Source of the DNA: Ceratothoa steindachneri
Taxonomy: Eukaryota > Arthropoda > Malacostraca > Isopoda > Cymothoidae
DNA length: 64,000 nucleotides
Assembly (NCBI GenBank): GCA_963969495.1
Contig: OZ018329.1
Coordinates: forward strand, 74,414,912 to 74,478,911
Direction: 5' to 3'
This document shows, one piece after another, positions 34,240-45,820 of the stretch (position 1 is its first letter; the number at the start of each line of letters is the position of its first letter). The notes beneath the pieces are model-generated. The model made no database searches. It was not told where the DNA came from and saw nothing but the letters and a program-made list of their open reading frames with translations. A program made the translations under genes and the position numbers.

Positions 34240-35222
34240 GGTTGTTCTAAATTCCTTTGTTTTGTATAGTTAACTGACTTTGTTCTTTGATTTCAGGCAT
34301 TCATGCCTTTTTAATAGGTTTTGCTTTTTCGGCTTGTTTGGTTATGTTAGTATTGGGTCTTCCTCACGTCGCAGGCGGAGCCTACTGCTGTGGAAGATTT
34401 TACGGTCATGATTTATGTTCCCTATTTCTAGATCTTTTATGGTCTCCTGATTATTTTCTTCTATTTTTTGCCAGATTTCTTTGGGCTTTTCTCTATAATT
34501 TTATTAATTGAATCTAGTCCGGCCATATTCATTATATCGCGTAGTCTTTTTATCTCTTGGCGTCTTGTATTTGTTATTAAGTAGGCCGCCTTATTTTGTT
34601 CTTTTTGTAGTTTTTTTCTTGTTTGTTTTTGTTGTAGCGTGGATGGGGATCGGTGGATACAACAGCACTAGTTCCACGAATGCTTTGTAGAGAGTCTTTT
34701 CCTTCTTTGTTCCGGGTGTCTCAAGCTGAAAATCAGTCTTAGTCCCAATTTAGCTCTGGCAATTCTTTCCTTAACATGTGCGTGGTAGCCTCTCTCCCCA
34801 TCTGCAGGCCCAGCACTTTTTCTGCAGTTGCGTATCGTTGATGGTTATTCTGCCCTTTTTTAATCCCATTATTGGGATTATTATAAATTTATTCGTGTTG
34901 GTTTTTATCTTCCATTTCCTCTTGAACTCATTTATATTTTGTATTTCGTGCTCTGATGACCTGGCCTACCATCTGGGATTTGTGGTTCGTGTGGAGATCA
35001 GCTGGCTGATGTCGTCGGCGTATTGCACGTTCATCCAGCCTGGTGCCAATGGAGGCGGCATATCTGCTGTGTACCCTGAGTACAAAGTGGGGCTTAGGCA
35101 CCCCCTTTGCGGAACCCCAGTTTCCAGCTGAAAGTGGGGTCCTTCGTGGTTTTCGATGTTAATGTACGCCTCCCTGTTTGTTACCTAGTCCGCCAGGATG
35201 CTCTCCATCTAAATTTGGAGTT
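34240..35222 (-). pseudogene. LINE reverse transcriptase, decayed
   Basis: Minus strand: INIENHEGPHFQLETGVPQR (motif B, with GCLSPTLYSGYTADMPPP), NVQYADDISQLIS (motif C at about 35010-35026), FKRKWKIKTNTNKF, LYPPIPIHATTKTNKKK and a C-terminal part with IMNMAGLDSINKIIEKSPKE. Frames change several times and stops are present. The 5' portion with motif A and endonuclease is absent beyond 35222. The PPIPIHATTKT segment parallels PPVPINASPEA of the 25.5-28 kb LINE, so they are probably the same clade. Confidence 0.78.
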
Positions 35223-35489
35223 TCAATAAGAGCATTTCCGCTTATACAGACTATATTTACATGTATCTGCTAAGTTGTTTTATCAAATAAGAAATCCTCG
35301 CGGAAAAAACAATCCGAAATTGCCCCCAGCAATAATAATTATCACAAACATATTGATTAAATATATCTTGAAGGAAGAACAATAGCACTTTTGATGAAGG
35401 ATCCATTTATGAATAACATTAGTACGCATAAATTCAAAACCGACGATTGTTTACAATTCCTAGTGGAACTGTGTCTTCAAATGAATGAA

Positions 35490-35700
35490 ACAAGGTTTGC
35501 TGACGAAAGTCGTATGCTTTAACTTATTCTGATTTATGACCTTACAACCTTCAAAACTTTCAATAATTCCCGGACTAAACTTGGAAGGACCTTGGCAATT
35601 AGATCATTCGAAAGAGAATGTAAAACAACTTAAGGGTTTCAAATTTCGTTAGAATCGGCAAAATAGTTATGATTTTATTGCCCAAACAAAATAATAATAA
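35490..35700 (+). repeat. Repeat family B, single unit with intact left flank
   Basis: Continues uninterrupted across the point where the LINE entered the other copy (TTTATGACCTTACAACCTTCAAAAC). It is the unfilled counterpart of the 11012/12359 insertion site. Confidence 0.82.
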
Positions 35701-35953
35701 TTTAAAATAATAATACATAAATAATAATAATATAAAATAATAAAAATAAAAATACAAAAATGAGCAAACGAAAAGAAAGGCTTGAAGGTTAAGAATACAA
35801 ATTTTAACTGCAATAAAGGCAAAGTAAATTAAAAAAAAACGACCGCGTTACCCAGGCAACCTGGCACAATTCATCATAATCACCATGATATTTGTGTTTA
35901 GGAGACTTTTGATGAGCTAACAGTTACTTCTTATGATCATGGCGGCTTGTGAG

Positions 35954-36585
35954 AGATGACTGGTGTCCTGTGCTAAAAAACAAATGATTGTGTGCCTTCA
36001 CCAAAAAGGCAAGTCAAATTCTGTGATAACAACTACTATGGGAAAGTCTAGAAGTGTTGTGCAACAAATAGTAGCTCGTTTTAAGTCATCAGGATCGACA
36101 GATGCTAAATCCAAAACCGGTAGACCTCGTAAATCGTCACCAGGACAGGATCATATTATGGCTAGAATGCCACTGAAGGATAGGTTTAAGGGTGCTGCTA
36201 AGATATCCCACGATTTCAGCTTCATCTCCGATGTCAACGTATCGCGCAAAACAGTTTCCCGGAGGTCCCGAGGTTCTGGGCTGCTTGCTCAGCCACCGGC
36301 AAAGAAACCTCTGATCTCCAAGAAGAATCAAAAAGCCCGTCTTCGTTACGCTCATGAACATGCCGTTTGGACAGAAGAACATTGGGTGCAGGTTCATTTT
36401 AGCGATTCGCCTAAAAGGGACTGTCAATGCAGAAACCTACAAGCAAATTCTTTGAGAGCATGCCCTTCCACATCTCCTCTCTTCGTGCAGGACAACGCTC
36501 TTTGACACACTGGACTAGCCACCCCAAAGTCCTGAACTCAAACTTATAGAAAACATTTGGAGGATTATTGGAGATGATGTAAGTT
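35954..36585 (+). pseudogene. Tc1-like transposase with internal deletion
   Basis: SCAKKQMIVCLHQKGKSNSV and SGSTDAKSKTGRPRKSSPGQ form the paired-type DNA-binding region with the GRPRK hook. KARLRYAHEHAVWTEEHWVQ then VHFSDS carries the first Asp. The sequence then jumps to LFVQDNAL (second Asp) and, in another frame, SPELKLIENIWRIIGDD (DDE Glu region). About 60-80 residues between first and second Asp are missing. It ends abruptly at about 36585 against hAT sequence of the other strand. Confidence 0.8.
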
Positions 36586-38951
36586 GTCCTTGTGTTTTAA
36601 AAGTAATGACAATGCATCAAACAGAGAGTTCCACCTTGTAATGCTAGGTACCTTCAATCAGCGATTGATAACAGTCTTCATAATCTCTGCCTATTTTGGA
36701 CGACCTCTTTTGTGTCATAATGCTGAGCATTTCCCAATCATAGCATGATTGATATTTGCAAAAGAAGATATTTTCAGTCCTGTTTTGCATCAGTTGTGGT
36801 GACGAGACTGAGTGTGTGTGAAGCACAGCGCATATGCTTAGGTAGGCTGAAGCTGCATGGGTCAGACAAAAAGTCTTCTTCCTGATCTAAGGCACTTCTA
36901 TTTAAGAAACTATCGTCCAACTCGTGCATACCCTGATCTTCTTCACCTACCTGGATTGAATCTTCTAAATCTGTGGACACATTTTCAGCAGTAGGTGCAA
37001 ATTCCTTAAACGCTTTAACAAAAGTAGAGCCGTTATCGATGACGGTGCTCTTCATTTTCTGCAGGGGGATATCGTATTCATTGATGATATTCTCCATATG
37101 TTCAGCAAACTTGATGTAGTTATGTTCTCCTTTGAAGCGACAGCATACCAATACTCCACTGTGACGGACAAGAGCAGCTTCCTCAAGCTGTAAAAAAGAA
37201 GAAATAACAGTCCAATGTTTGTCTCATAAATGGTTCCATAAATTTTACATATTAATTTAATCGAGATAAATTCCATCAACAAATAGGTCTGCTTTCAGCT
37301 AAGAGCTGATAACTCCTTAATTGTAAAGACATTCTCAATTTCATATTTCATAAAGAACAAAATCTTAACATACCCAATGAACTGCAACGTCCCAAAAAAC
37401 TACGGTGACGAGTTGACCAAATATCTGCATTAAGACATAAGTAAGAGGTGCTGTCTAGTTTATTCTTCAGTAGAGCTCTTGTCACTTTCTCTTCTTCTAT
37501 AAGATTTCGGCCTAGCATCCGCCTTGAAATGACGTCAACTGAAGAATTTAGACCTGCGGTAGTGGAATGTGTGATTATTGTGAGTGAAATGGATTTTCAC
37601 AGTGAAATGAGAATATATGGTATGCATATAAAATTTTAGAGATAAAATGTAGCTATATGAACATCCTATAGCTATATAGGACTGGTACATTAATTCATAA
37701 ATATATTATTACTCCTTCATATTCAGAATTACATAGTAAAATATTGACTTTCAGTATTGTTAGGACTATATACATTATCAAGCTTTATTTCCTACATTTT
37801 TGTCGGGCGGGCATGCTAGTTTTGACATAATGATATACAGGTATTGCTACTATAACGAAATACATCGTTATAGGAATTCATCTAATAACTACATGTAATC
37901 GATCAATAATTGTACTAATTATTCATCAACAAATTTTATTTAATAATATCTTCAATTAAATGATAACGCGCTTTAAGAATATATGTATGTGGATTCTCAT
38001 GAAATTATTGCAATATATTAACCTCTGTTGTTTGTATATGTATTCCTTTATTTAACTTCGTTGTATATCCTACATAGTGACCAATTATCCAAACGCTTTA
38101 GTATTCGGTCGTTATAAGAGCTTAACCTGTACTACTAATACTATAATTGTAAACAACATTTGTAACTCAGAACTCACCTTTAATTAATCTCACAAAATCT
38201 AGTTGCTCCATGGTTGAGAGGGAATGCACACCTTGTATGATAAAATCTACAATCAGTTTTTCAACAAGAGATTGTTTTATCTTCTTAGTATTCATCGCAA
38301 AACACTACGGTAGTCTCTTTACTTTAACACCGCTACATAAAGAACCATCGTCTAATACTGAACATTTTCTTTTTGAATCGTTTCTTTGAGCTGTCACGTA
38401 GTTATCCGCTATTTGTACCAAAGCAGGATGCTTTCTCTGTTGATAAATGTACATGATCAGATAATTGAAGGACATTTGTTTCACGTGGCCATAATTCACG
38501 TTGAATTCAATCAGCATATACTATAAATAAATGTATTGCAAATGGAAGCAGGTAGGTTCGTGTATGGTAAACCTACGATACTTAACATTATCATTAGCTA
38601 CTACCAATTTTGCCATTTTTAAAAAAATAAGAAATAGTGAAACTTTTCAATTCAATTAAGTATCTTATAATTAGCTTTAATAAATTACCATAAAATGAAT
38701 GCGTAGATTGGAAGTAGCATTCCTTGCCACAGAGATTTCTCCATTGTATGATGTACTTACACACATCACTTTTTTCCGTTGGAAGATTTCACTCTAAAGC
38801 ATTTAACATCTAGTAAAGGATGACTATAATTACATGATTCTTTATCTTCCTCGTCTTTATTACTGTCTAATCTCTTCATATCAAACTCTTTCGAAGAAGC
38901 TGAAGTTGCCATGCAGCAGTTGAAATAACGCTGAGCGCTCTCACTATACAA
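36578..38951 (-). pseudogene. BED-finger hAT transposase-like gene with three introns, decayed
   Basis: Minus-strand, four exons. E1 38951-38761 (MATSASSKEFDMKRLD from 38912; BED-like RVKSSNGKK). E2 38520-38178 (RKHPALVQIADNY, KIKQSLVEKLIVDFIIQGVH, MEQLDFVRLIK). E3 37553-37374 (SVDVISRRMLGRN, YLCLNADIWSTRHRSFLG). E4 37187 to about 36578 (LEEAALVRHSGVLVCCRFKG, IDNGSTFVKAF, LPKHMRCASHTLSLVTTTD, ITRWNSLFDALS). Introns 38760-38521, 38177-37554 and 37373-37188 start with GTAAGT, GTGAGT and GTATGT and end in TAG, CAG and CAG; E2/E3 joins in phase to read RLIKGLNSS. Breaks: a missing base in the A6 run in E1, TAG in E2 (38305), an extra base in E3, TGA and a frameshift in E4. The C-terminal dimerisation domain is absent. 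Either an old intron-bearing hAT element or a former domesticated gene. Confidence 0.78.
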
Positions 38952-39221
38952 CTGAACACAACTGTGACTATCGGTTAACTGAATTTGAACTCATGCAAGC
39001 AATCTTACTTCACTGGCTCACGCAGTCAACCGTTTGTGTCAGAGAAGTTGCAACAAGGTAAAACATGAATTACACGTTCTTAACAGCTATATAAACCTAT
39101 TATCAGTAAAGTATTTGCAAGAAGTATTTAAATATATGATTTAAAATGTATTTACAAATACAATTTTAAATACATAAATGTATTTAAATACAAAGTATCT
39201 AAATACTGCCCACCTCTGCTA

Positions 39222-39226
<5 letters not shown>

Positions 39227-39287
<61 letters not shown>
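39227..39287. repeat. (TA)n microsatellite
   Basis: A TA run. The preceding ~130 bp is full of TATTTAAATAC-like words. Confidence 0.97.
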
Positions 39288-39288
<1 letters not shown>

Positions 39289-39550
39289 AATTTTGTTGAA
39301 GACCATTGTGTATTTCGACTTAATTAATTTCCATTGGCAACTTTCTGTTCTTCTAACTATATTTTTTATTCTATCTTGGAAATGGTGGATCACTTGTCCT
39401 GTATTCATCTCTCTTTTAAATGAATGTGTTTTGGTAAGAACCAAACTAAGAGCTTTAGGTCTTATTCGATCATCTTCAGAGCGTTTTGATATGTTCTTGC
39501 CTCCTTTACCGATGTAATGAGTGGAGTGAGGATCTGACAGAATGAAAGAA
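39288..39550 (+). repeat. Dispersed repeat family D, copy 2
   Basis: Partner of 33600-33900 in the same orientation, directly after (TA)n. Contains TTCGATCATCTTCAG, a CATCTTCAG word also present in the Penelope-like ends. Confidence 0.6.
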
Positions 39551-39610
39551 AACGATTTTTAAGGGGTATTTATTCCGCCTAGGTTGAGCGTAACGTTAGA
39601 GTAAACGGGT

Positions 39611-39652
39611 CAGTCCGGTGAGTGGAATTTTAAAATTTCAATCACCGGACTG
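39611..39652. repeat. Strong hairpin
   Basis: Arms CAGTCCGGTGA and TCACCGGACTG (11 bp perfect), with a further near-palindrome GAATTTTAAAATTTC in the loop. Confidence 0.85.
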
Positions 39653-40027
39653 CCCAGAAGAGTTAAGGTGTTTAACCGACCGGTTTCATAGGTATTAGGC
39701 CAATCTAAAAATCATCTCATAAAAATAGATAGATTTTCCACAGAATTAATATATCTCTGTCGAGCTGGATATAAACTTCTTGCAAACACCATAACTAAAA
39801 ATAACAAGTCATAAACAACTTAAAAATCTTTTAAGGCACATCTCCGCTATGTTTCATGTTTCTAGGGATGCGGAACAACAACCACATGGCTGAGCAGCAT
39901 AGATGGCTGTTTTATAACCCCCCAAACTTGCTCGGCATTTAAATAGCCACCGATTGACGCTATTTTAAACAAGAGTCTAGGGAATGAGTTTCTACGGAAA
40001 TTGCCACAAGAGAAATGTTTCTATTTA
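39653..40027. other. Unassigned DNA
   Basis: No feature is recognised on either strand. Confidence 0.4.
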
Positions 40028-40029
40028 TA

Positions 40030-40364
40030 CAGGGTGTCCATTTAATGTGGGCCCCGGAAACAAAATTTAATAGGTAGCGCCATTTGTGCCTCGTATCGTG
40101 GGCGAGACCTTCCCACCGGATAATGAAAGGCACATAAATATAAGAATGACAGCACTTGTGAGCCCGAAGAAACCAAGGACCGGTCTCGTTGGTTGAGGGG
40201 CGGGGGGGGCGTCTGTTTCGTAGTGTGTATCTTTGACACCTTCCAGCGATGGTGAGGAGAGAGTGGGTATGTTGTGCTGTTAAGGCGGTAAGGGAAATGA
40301 TGATAAATATTTTATATATAAAATTAACGAATTTTTTCCGGGCCCATATTTAATAGACACCCTG
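40030..40364. mobile_element. 335-bp MITE with TA target duplication
   Basis: Left end CAGGGTGTCCATTTAATGTG GGCCCCGG; reversed right end CAGGGTGTCTATTAAATATG GGCCCGG. About 28-bp imperfect inverted repeats, TA on both outer sides and no coding. CAGGGTGTCC ends and a TA target point to the Tc1/mariner superfamily. Confidence 0.8.
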
Positions 40365-40366
40365 TA

Positions 40367-41034
40367 GTAAAAAAATAGCAATAAAAAGAATATAAAACAT
40401 ATGTATATGCGAAATGATAATAAAAATAATGTCTAACTTAGATAACTGCAATTAAATAATGATACGGGACCATTCATTCATCCCCTTGCGGTATGAAGAG
40501 AGCTGAGTGCGAAAGAAACCTCACGTCACGACAGTTAATGTGTGGCAGCAATAACCAAGATGCAGCTCAAAGCTCTCCCAAAAAATGCCTTTGGCAACCT
40601 TAAACTCAGATGTGCATGAAGCCTTAACAAACATCTTCAGGGGCCTGTTTGGGCAGCATGAAGCCTATTAAAAGCGAGCTTGGGTCTAACATGAAAGCGT
40701 GGAGGGGATCAGAGCCTATTGAAACCCCATCACATGCATGTTTCTATGGAATTTGATGGCCTTAAAAAAACTAACTATATCTACAATGGAATCCTCTGTC
40801 CACCTAGATTGTCGAAAATATTTTAAAACTCTTTACTTCATCCTACTCACAAATGTGGATATATTATCACATTTGTGTGTGAATTTGAAGTTTCAGTAGA
40901 TTAAAAACAACCCAACTTTGCCTTGAAATCCCATTACACGCAGATGCTCACTCTCAGAAAGCGTGAGACCGGTTGTGGCCTGTATCACGTGGGATCCGTT
41001 AATCCTCTTCCGGATCGATGCTAAACAATGACCT
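40367..41034. other. Unassigned DNA
   Basis: No feature is recognised. Short frames only. Confidence 0.4.
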
Positions 41035-41037
41035 TCG

Positions 41038-41384
41038 AGAACACCATCCCTAATTAATGACCCCCAAGAATTTCAATCCTAGAAGATGATCCCTTTTCCC
41101 CAGAAAAAAATATATCATTCATAGTTTATTACCCCGAAGAAATTTATTGTTTTTTAAAAGATAATCGGTAAAATAACTTTTATTTAAAAAAAACACACAA
41201 ATTGAACAAAGAAAAGAGTAAAATATTATTCCAAGGGGTAAAATAAGAAATATAATGGCAGAAATTTTAGCCAAGTAATGAGTTCTAAAAAAGATCATTC
41301 CTAGATACTGCCCCCCCTCCCTAAAGCTCAATCCTAGATAATGACCCCTAACATAGGCTGGTGGTCGTTGTCTAGGATTGATCT
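41038..41384. repeat. Recurrent CCTAGATAATGACCCC-like motif with inverted copy
   Basis: Related words at about 41043, 41074, 41300 and 41329 (AATCCTAGATAATGACCCC) and an inverted one at 41363-41383 (GTCGTTGTCTAGGATTGAT). The last two form a hairpin with a ~15-nt loop. Confidence 0.55.
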
Positions 41385-41554
41385 CCCCTTTGCTTGTGGG
41401 AGAAAATAACTCATTGAAATCGATTCCCTAAGGCCCTAACTTTAAATCCATTTTAAGAACTAGATTGAATGACCTTTAATTATAAACTTGTCTAAATTGA
41501 ACCTTTATTTTTTGCACACTTCACAGTCGTACACAAAAATGGTTACCATTGAAG

Positions 41555-41790
41555 TATATATTGTTTTAATTTTCTATTTCCGCTGGCTGACACGAACTCC
41601 CACAGTTTGGAAGAGAGGCTGATTGCGAGTGTGTGTGCAGTGTGCATTCCGGTGTTCATACAGGCCTTCTCGATGTGTGACAGTGTCAATGAAAGTCAAT
41701 ACACTAAAATCAGTACACGTGTTTGATATTGTTCCTTTCCTGTTCTTATTACTGATCGGTAGGGTGTGACGAAACTTTCGGACCACCCTG
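41555..41790 (-). mobile_element. MITE family C, copy lacking one end
   Basis: Reverse orientation copy of 19520-19800, from the CAGGGTGGTCCGAAAGTTTC end inwards for about 235 bp. The second inverted end is not present. TA follows at 41791. Confidence 0.72.
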
Positions 41791-41961
41791 TAGAGATGGA
41801 AACGGGAGTTTTGGTTCGTTTGCTTGAAAAAGAAAATCCAACACTAAATTAAAGCGCAATTTTGCTCAGAGGTGGGAAGACCGGCCGATATTATTATTAG
41901 GTCCCCACTTAAGAAATGATATTAACCCTTTGATGCCTAAATAAATTTTTATAATCCTTAA

Positions 41962-41965
<4 letters not shown>

Positions 41966-42031
<66 letters not shown>
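41966..42031. repeat. (TA)n microsatellite
   Basis: A pure TA run. No Penelope-like signature was found beside this one. Confidence 0.97.
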
Positions 42032-42034
<3 letters not shown>

Positions 42035-44755
42035 GAGTTAAAGTAGCTTAAAATTGTGGTTCCATATTAAAAAAAATAAACAATCAAAGAAATTGGCTCT
42101 TGCGGTTGCTATAGCAATGCAATGCTATTCACACTGCATCGATGTATTATGGAGGAGGCCTATCATTGCTATACTAACTCCACACCACTATTGCCGCAAA
42201 CGTAATTAAAGCGAGCTCAATTGAAAGTTATCCATTTTACAAGTTCTAATATCTCAAGTTATTCGTGACGCTAATAAAGTTGAACAATGTGTTCATGCTT
42301 CATTGTTTAAAACTTAATATCCCAGAACGAGTTCAGAGTCACGCATTTGAGGCGTTATAGCAAATTTAAGTAATTATGCTTTTGAAAAGAGTAATTTGTT
42401 TTCCTTTCTAATTCGCAATTTTTCTTAATGCAATGTCCCAGAATCCAAGAGCTGAAAATCTCCTTTTATTCTTCGATGTTTTGTTTAGAGTTAAAAATCA
42501 AATTTGAATCTGCTTAGGCGATGAAGCTTCATTTTATACGTTTTCTGGAAAAATTTTCTCATTTAAGAATTTTATTTCAACTCCAACCATCTAAAGGGAC
42601 AAAAAGTGCCTAAGGGACGATGGCAGATTTAACTGTATATCTTTACTTAGAATTTATAGGGAGGAGAAAAACAACGAAATCTAAGATAAACCAACCCAGA
42701 TTTTTTTCATCTGAGGTATTTGCTGTTTCTTAGGATAGGCCCGGTTGTTTGGGTTTATGGATTTATTAAGTGTTTAAGATTGTTCTTTTGTTCCTTAGAT
42801 TAGATCAAATTTGGGGCGTTTATGGTTTTATTAGGCAATAAAGAGTGAATGCCCTTGTTTTTCTTAGGTTAGTTCAGATTTTTTTAGTTTTATGGTGTCC
42901 ACCTTTAGTTCCTTTCTCTAATTTTCTACCATTCGGCCTTGCAAGAGGGTGTCAGGTGTAGAAGGCCGTGTGGAGACGCAGCTGCCATTTACCCTACTGA
43001 ATTGCACACATGTACAGATCAACCAGGATGACCTTCTGACCCAGTTTTCTGTTTTCGTGGACTGACAGGCAATTAATTTATCCTCGTTGGTTCACTTTTT
43101 ACCTATGTCTGATTTTAGTCTAGCGTTTGTCTCACCGTAGATCTCACGGAAGCTCGAAGGGAAGAAGGAGATTACTCTAAGCTTAATCGCTTCCGACCAG
43201 CTCAGACTTTCATGGCAACAATTTCCACAAGTAGAGTGAAGAGTCATTCGAGTTGCTTAAATTTGGGTAAAGCAAAACTAGTTTGTGAGGTCGAATCCAA
43301 AGTTTTCCCGTAGAGAAGACATTCTCTCACTCCGCCAAGTTTATCCAAAGCTCAGCATCCCGGTGTTTTTTTATTCAGAGTGAACAAGCATTTATCCCCC
43401 CCCCCTCCTCTTTCTCATTTTTTTTCTCTGACTCTATTTTCCCGTTTTCTCAAGACTCCAAGGTCACCGCGCTCAACCCCTTTTCTTAGATTTAATTCTT
43501 AGTCTAAATGAATCAATTTATTCAAATATTAATTTGATATGAAAGCGTTCCCTTAATTCTAATAAGTGAAAAAGATTACTAAGTGCATTCAAATTATAAC
43601 CCTCACTAATAATTTGACCTATCGTTTCTGTAGAGAATTATTACCAATCGATAACTTTGTGCATCCTGAATTGCAAATTTCATTTACCCATCCAAGTGCT
43701 ATCTATAGCTCTCGCATAATTAATCATACTATTGAGTGCATAGAAATAATAAAGAAACATAAAAAATCAATCTCTTCTCTTTCGTCCTCCAGAGAGAAGA
43801 GTATACATTCAATCCCTCGTTGGCTTTAGAGTCTAATCAAACACAAACAAGCGGAGACTGAAAAATCACAATTGGTGTTAAGTGTGGGGGGTCATAGGCA
43901 ATCATGTTGCACTTCGGCAAGGTCCTGGCCCGTATAATCTGTTAGATCTGGTACCTGGAGGAGCGGTACGCTATTCCGATATCAGTGCTCTCGCGAGTCT
44001 CAGACAAGAGGGGGACTAGCTGGCTTTTTTTCCTTCTAGGCATCTCATTTTTACCTCTTTTTAACACTTCCTTTATAAATCCCTGCATTATTTTTTACTA
44101 CAGGCTATTGTCCCACCCTTTTTTTAATTTCCCGCCCCCATCTTTCACTACTGCTATCTATCTTTTGATACCCACTAGCTGGTTGCAGGCCGTGCAGCGG
44201 AAAGTTTGTTAACCGGGCACGGAGTGGTGCCCTCCTGGATCGGGGTTCTGGGGCGGGCGTTTAGTATTTACAACATAGTTAAGACATGAGTCCACAAGCT
44301 CAATTATTAAAAAGGCCGGACGCATACAGCGGGCATTCGTCAGATCACATCTAAGGATATGAATATATGGCTAGCGGTGATGGGACATCTCCTTCTCTAA
44401 TCTCTTCGGTCAAAGAGGATTTTTCCTTTCCCACTCCTCCGTCCTGTGAGGCCACGGGGACGGATGGTTGTTATGTCATTTTGGCGAAGGACCAGCCGAG
44501 GTGTTCTCCTCTTTCTAGGTGAGCTCTAGAGGCGGGAGTGGCCCTCGTCGATTATGTGAATGACCAGGTCAAGGCTGGTACATCCGGCTTCGGGGTCTCC
44601 TTAAATGGATGGGAGAGGAAATGATAAAAACTCCGCCATCGCATCCAAAAGTAAGTCAAAACAGAGAGGGTAGAACTTCTAAGACCTTTGGGATCCTCAT
44701 TCTTTGATTGACTGGTGTCTTAAAGCCCACCGCCTTCGAGGGCTTCCAAGTCACC
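42032..44755. other. Unassigned DNA
   Basis: No domain can be supported on either strand. A C-run of about 10 lies at 43397-43407. The last ~500 bp (44230-44755) is GC-richer and may be a badly decayed LINE ORF1 or 5' part belonging with the RNase H fragment that follows (one readable stretch is ALEAGVALVDYVNDQVKAGT near 44524). Confidence 0.35.
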
Positions 44756-45159
44756 CGTTCGACTGATGGAACGAAGTCTAAAATTACTTCTTGGTAGAGA
44801 AACGAAGGTCTCCTTTTTTACAGATGGGCACTTATGTTCCCTATTTTCCACCACCCTCAAGGGCGAAATTCCGCGGCCATTAGCCGTTGGTCTGCCATCA
44901 TGATAGATCCAAAGGGTATTTTCCTTCTTTGGAGCTACAGTAGATTTCGGACTAACTAAGAGGAGCAGCGGTGATTCATCTCCTCCCGTTACCCAACATG
45001 TTGAGTGCGTCTACATTACCTACCCCCCTGGAATATATGGGTTTCTTGACGAACCAACCATGAGGTGGGGGATGGATGGTTGTACAATTTATACCCAAGG
45101 TAATGTCTCCGTTTCCCCTTTTGCCTCCCCATTACTCTCTTAAGGCGATATAGTCCAGT

Positions 45160-45400
45160 TGCTTCTAGATGGAGCGCTCGCCTTCTCCTTACTGCGACGA
45201 CTGCATTATCTCCCGGGCTGTTCGGGACATTCTTGTTGAATGTCTCAGTCTCAGTGATCTTTGCCCACGTTAGTTGTCCCGGTATCAGGAAGAGCAGGGT
45301 CGCTACCACTTGTGCTTTGTACTCTGGACGACGGGTTCTTGCACTCCTGACTTTGATTTAATAGACTTTGTGAAGAGGTTGGTCTGCTTTTATAGATTTA
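45160..45400 (+). pseudogene. RNase H LINE C-terminus, second copy
   Basis: Nucleotide-level match to 11868-12085: the CYS motif (SPYCDDC, then ILVECLSLSDL) and SRYQEEQGRYHLCFVL parallel YCNDC, ILVECPSLGDL and SRYRDGRGRYRLSLVL. A TAG and frame changes are present. Upstream sequence (44757, STDGTKSK) may be the RNase H start, but the intervening part is not readable. Confidence 0.7.
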
Positions 45401-45506
45401 ACATTTTTGGTGCAGGGGTAGACGGGCTTTCCTCTGATGCAGGAACATGCCTTTATTCTTCGTTCTTTGCCGTTGTTTTTATTTGTTTAATCTGTTTGTC
45501 GTTTTT

Positions 45507-45510
<4 letters not shown>

Positions 45511-45576
<66 letters not shown>
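45511..45576. repeat. (TA)n microsatellite
   Basis: A pure TA run after the second RNase H LINE copy. Confidence 0.97.
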
Positions 45577-45584
<8 letters not shown>

Positions 45585-45820
45585 ACTAAATTCTAGGCTT
45601 TTACCGTCTAAGATACAACTAACTTATCAAAAGACAAGACGTAATAACTTTGGTTGAGACAATACACTTAAAAAGATTGGCATAACCGAAAGTGAAATTA
45701 GTTTTAATAAGAACCTGGAGATTTCCAATGAGACGTGTCCCGATAAAATTAGGAATCAAAATGTTAAAACTCCTTTGTATGATTTTTACTAAAACAAATT
45801 AATAGCTAAGAGTTCTTAAA

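Noticed and set aside
34287..34690. Hydrophobic plus-strand frames that look like membrane proteins
   Set aside because: They are antisense to a decayed LINE RT and reflect its A-rich coding strand.
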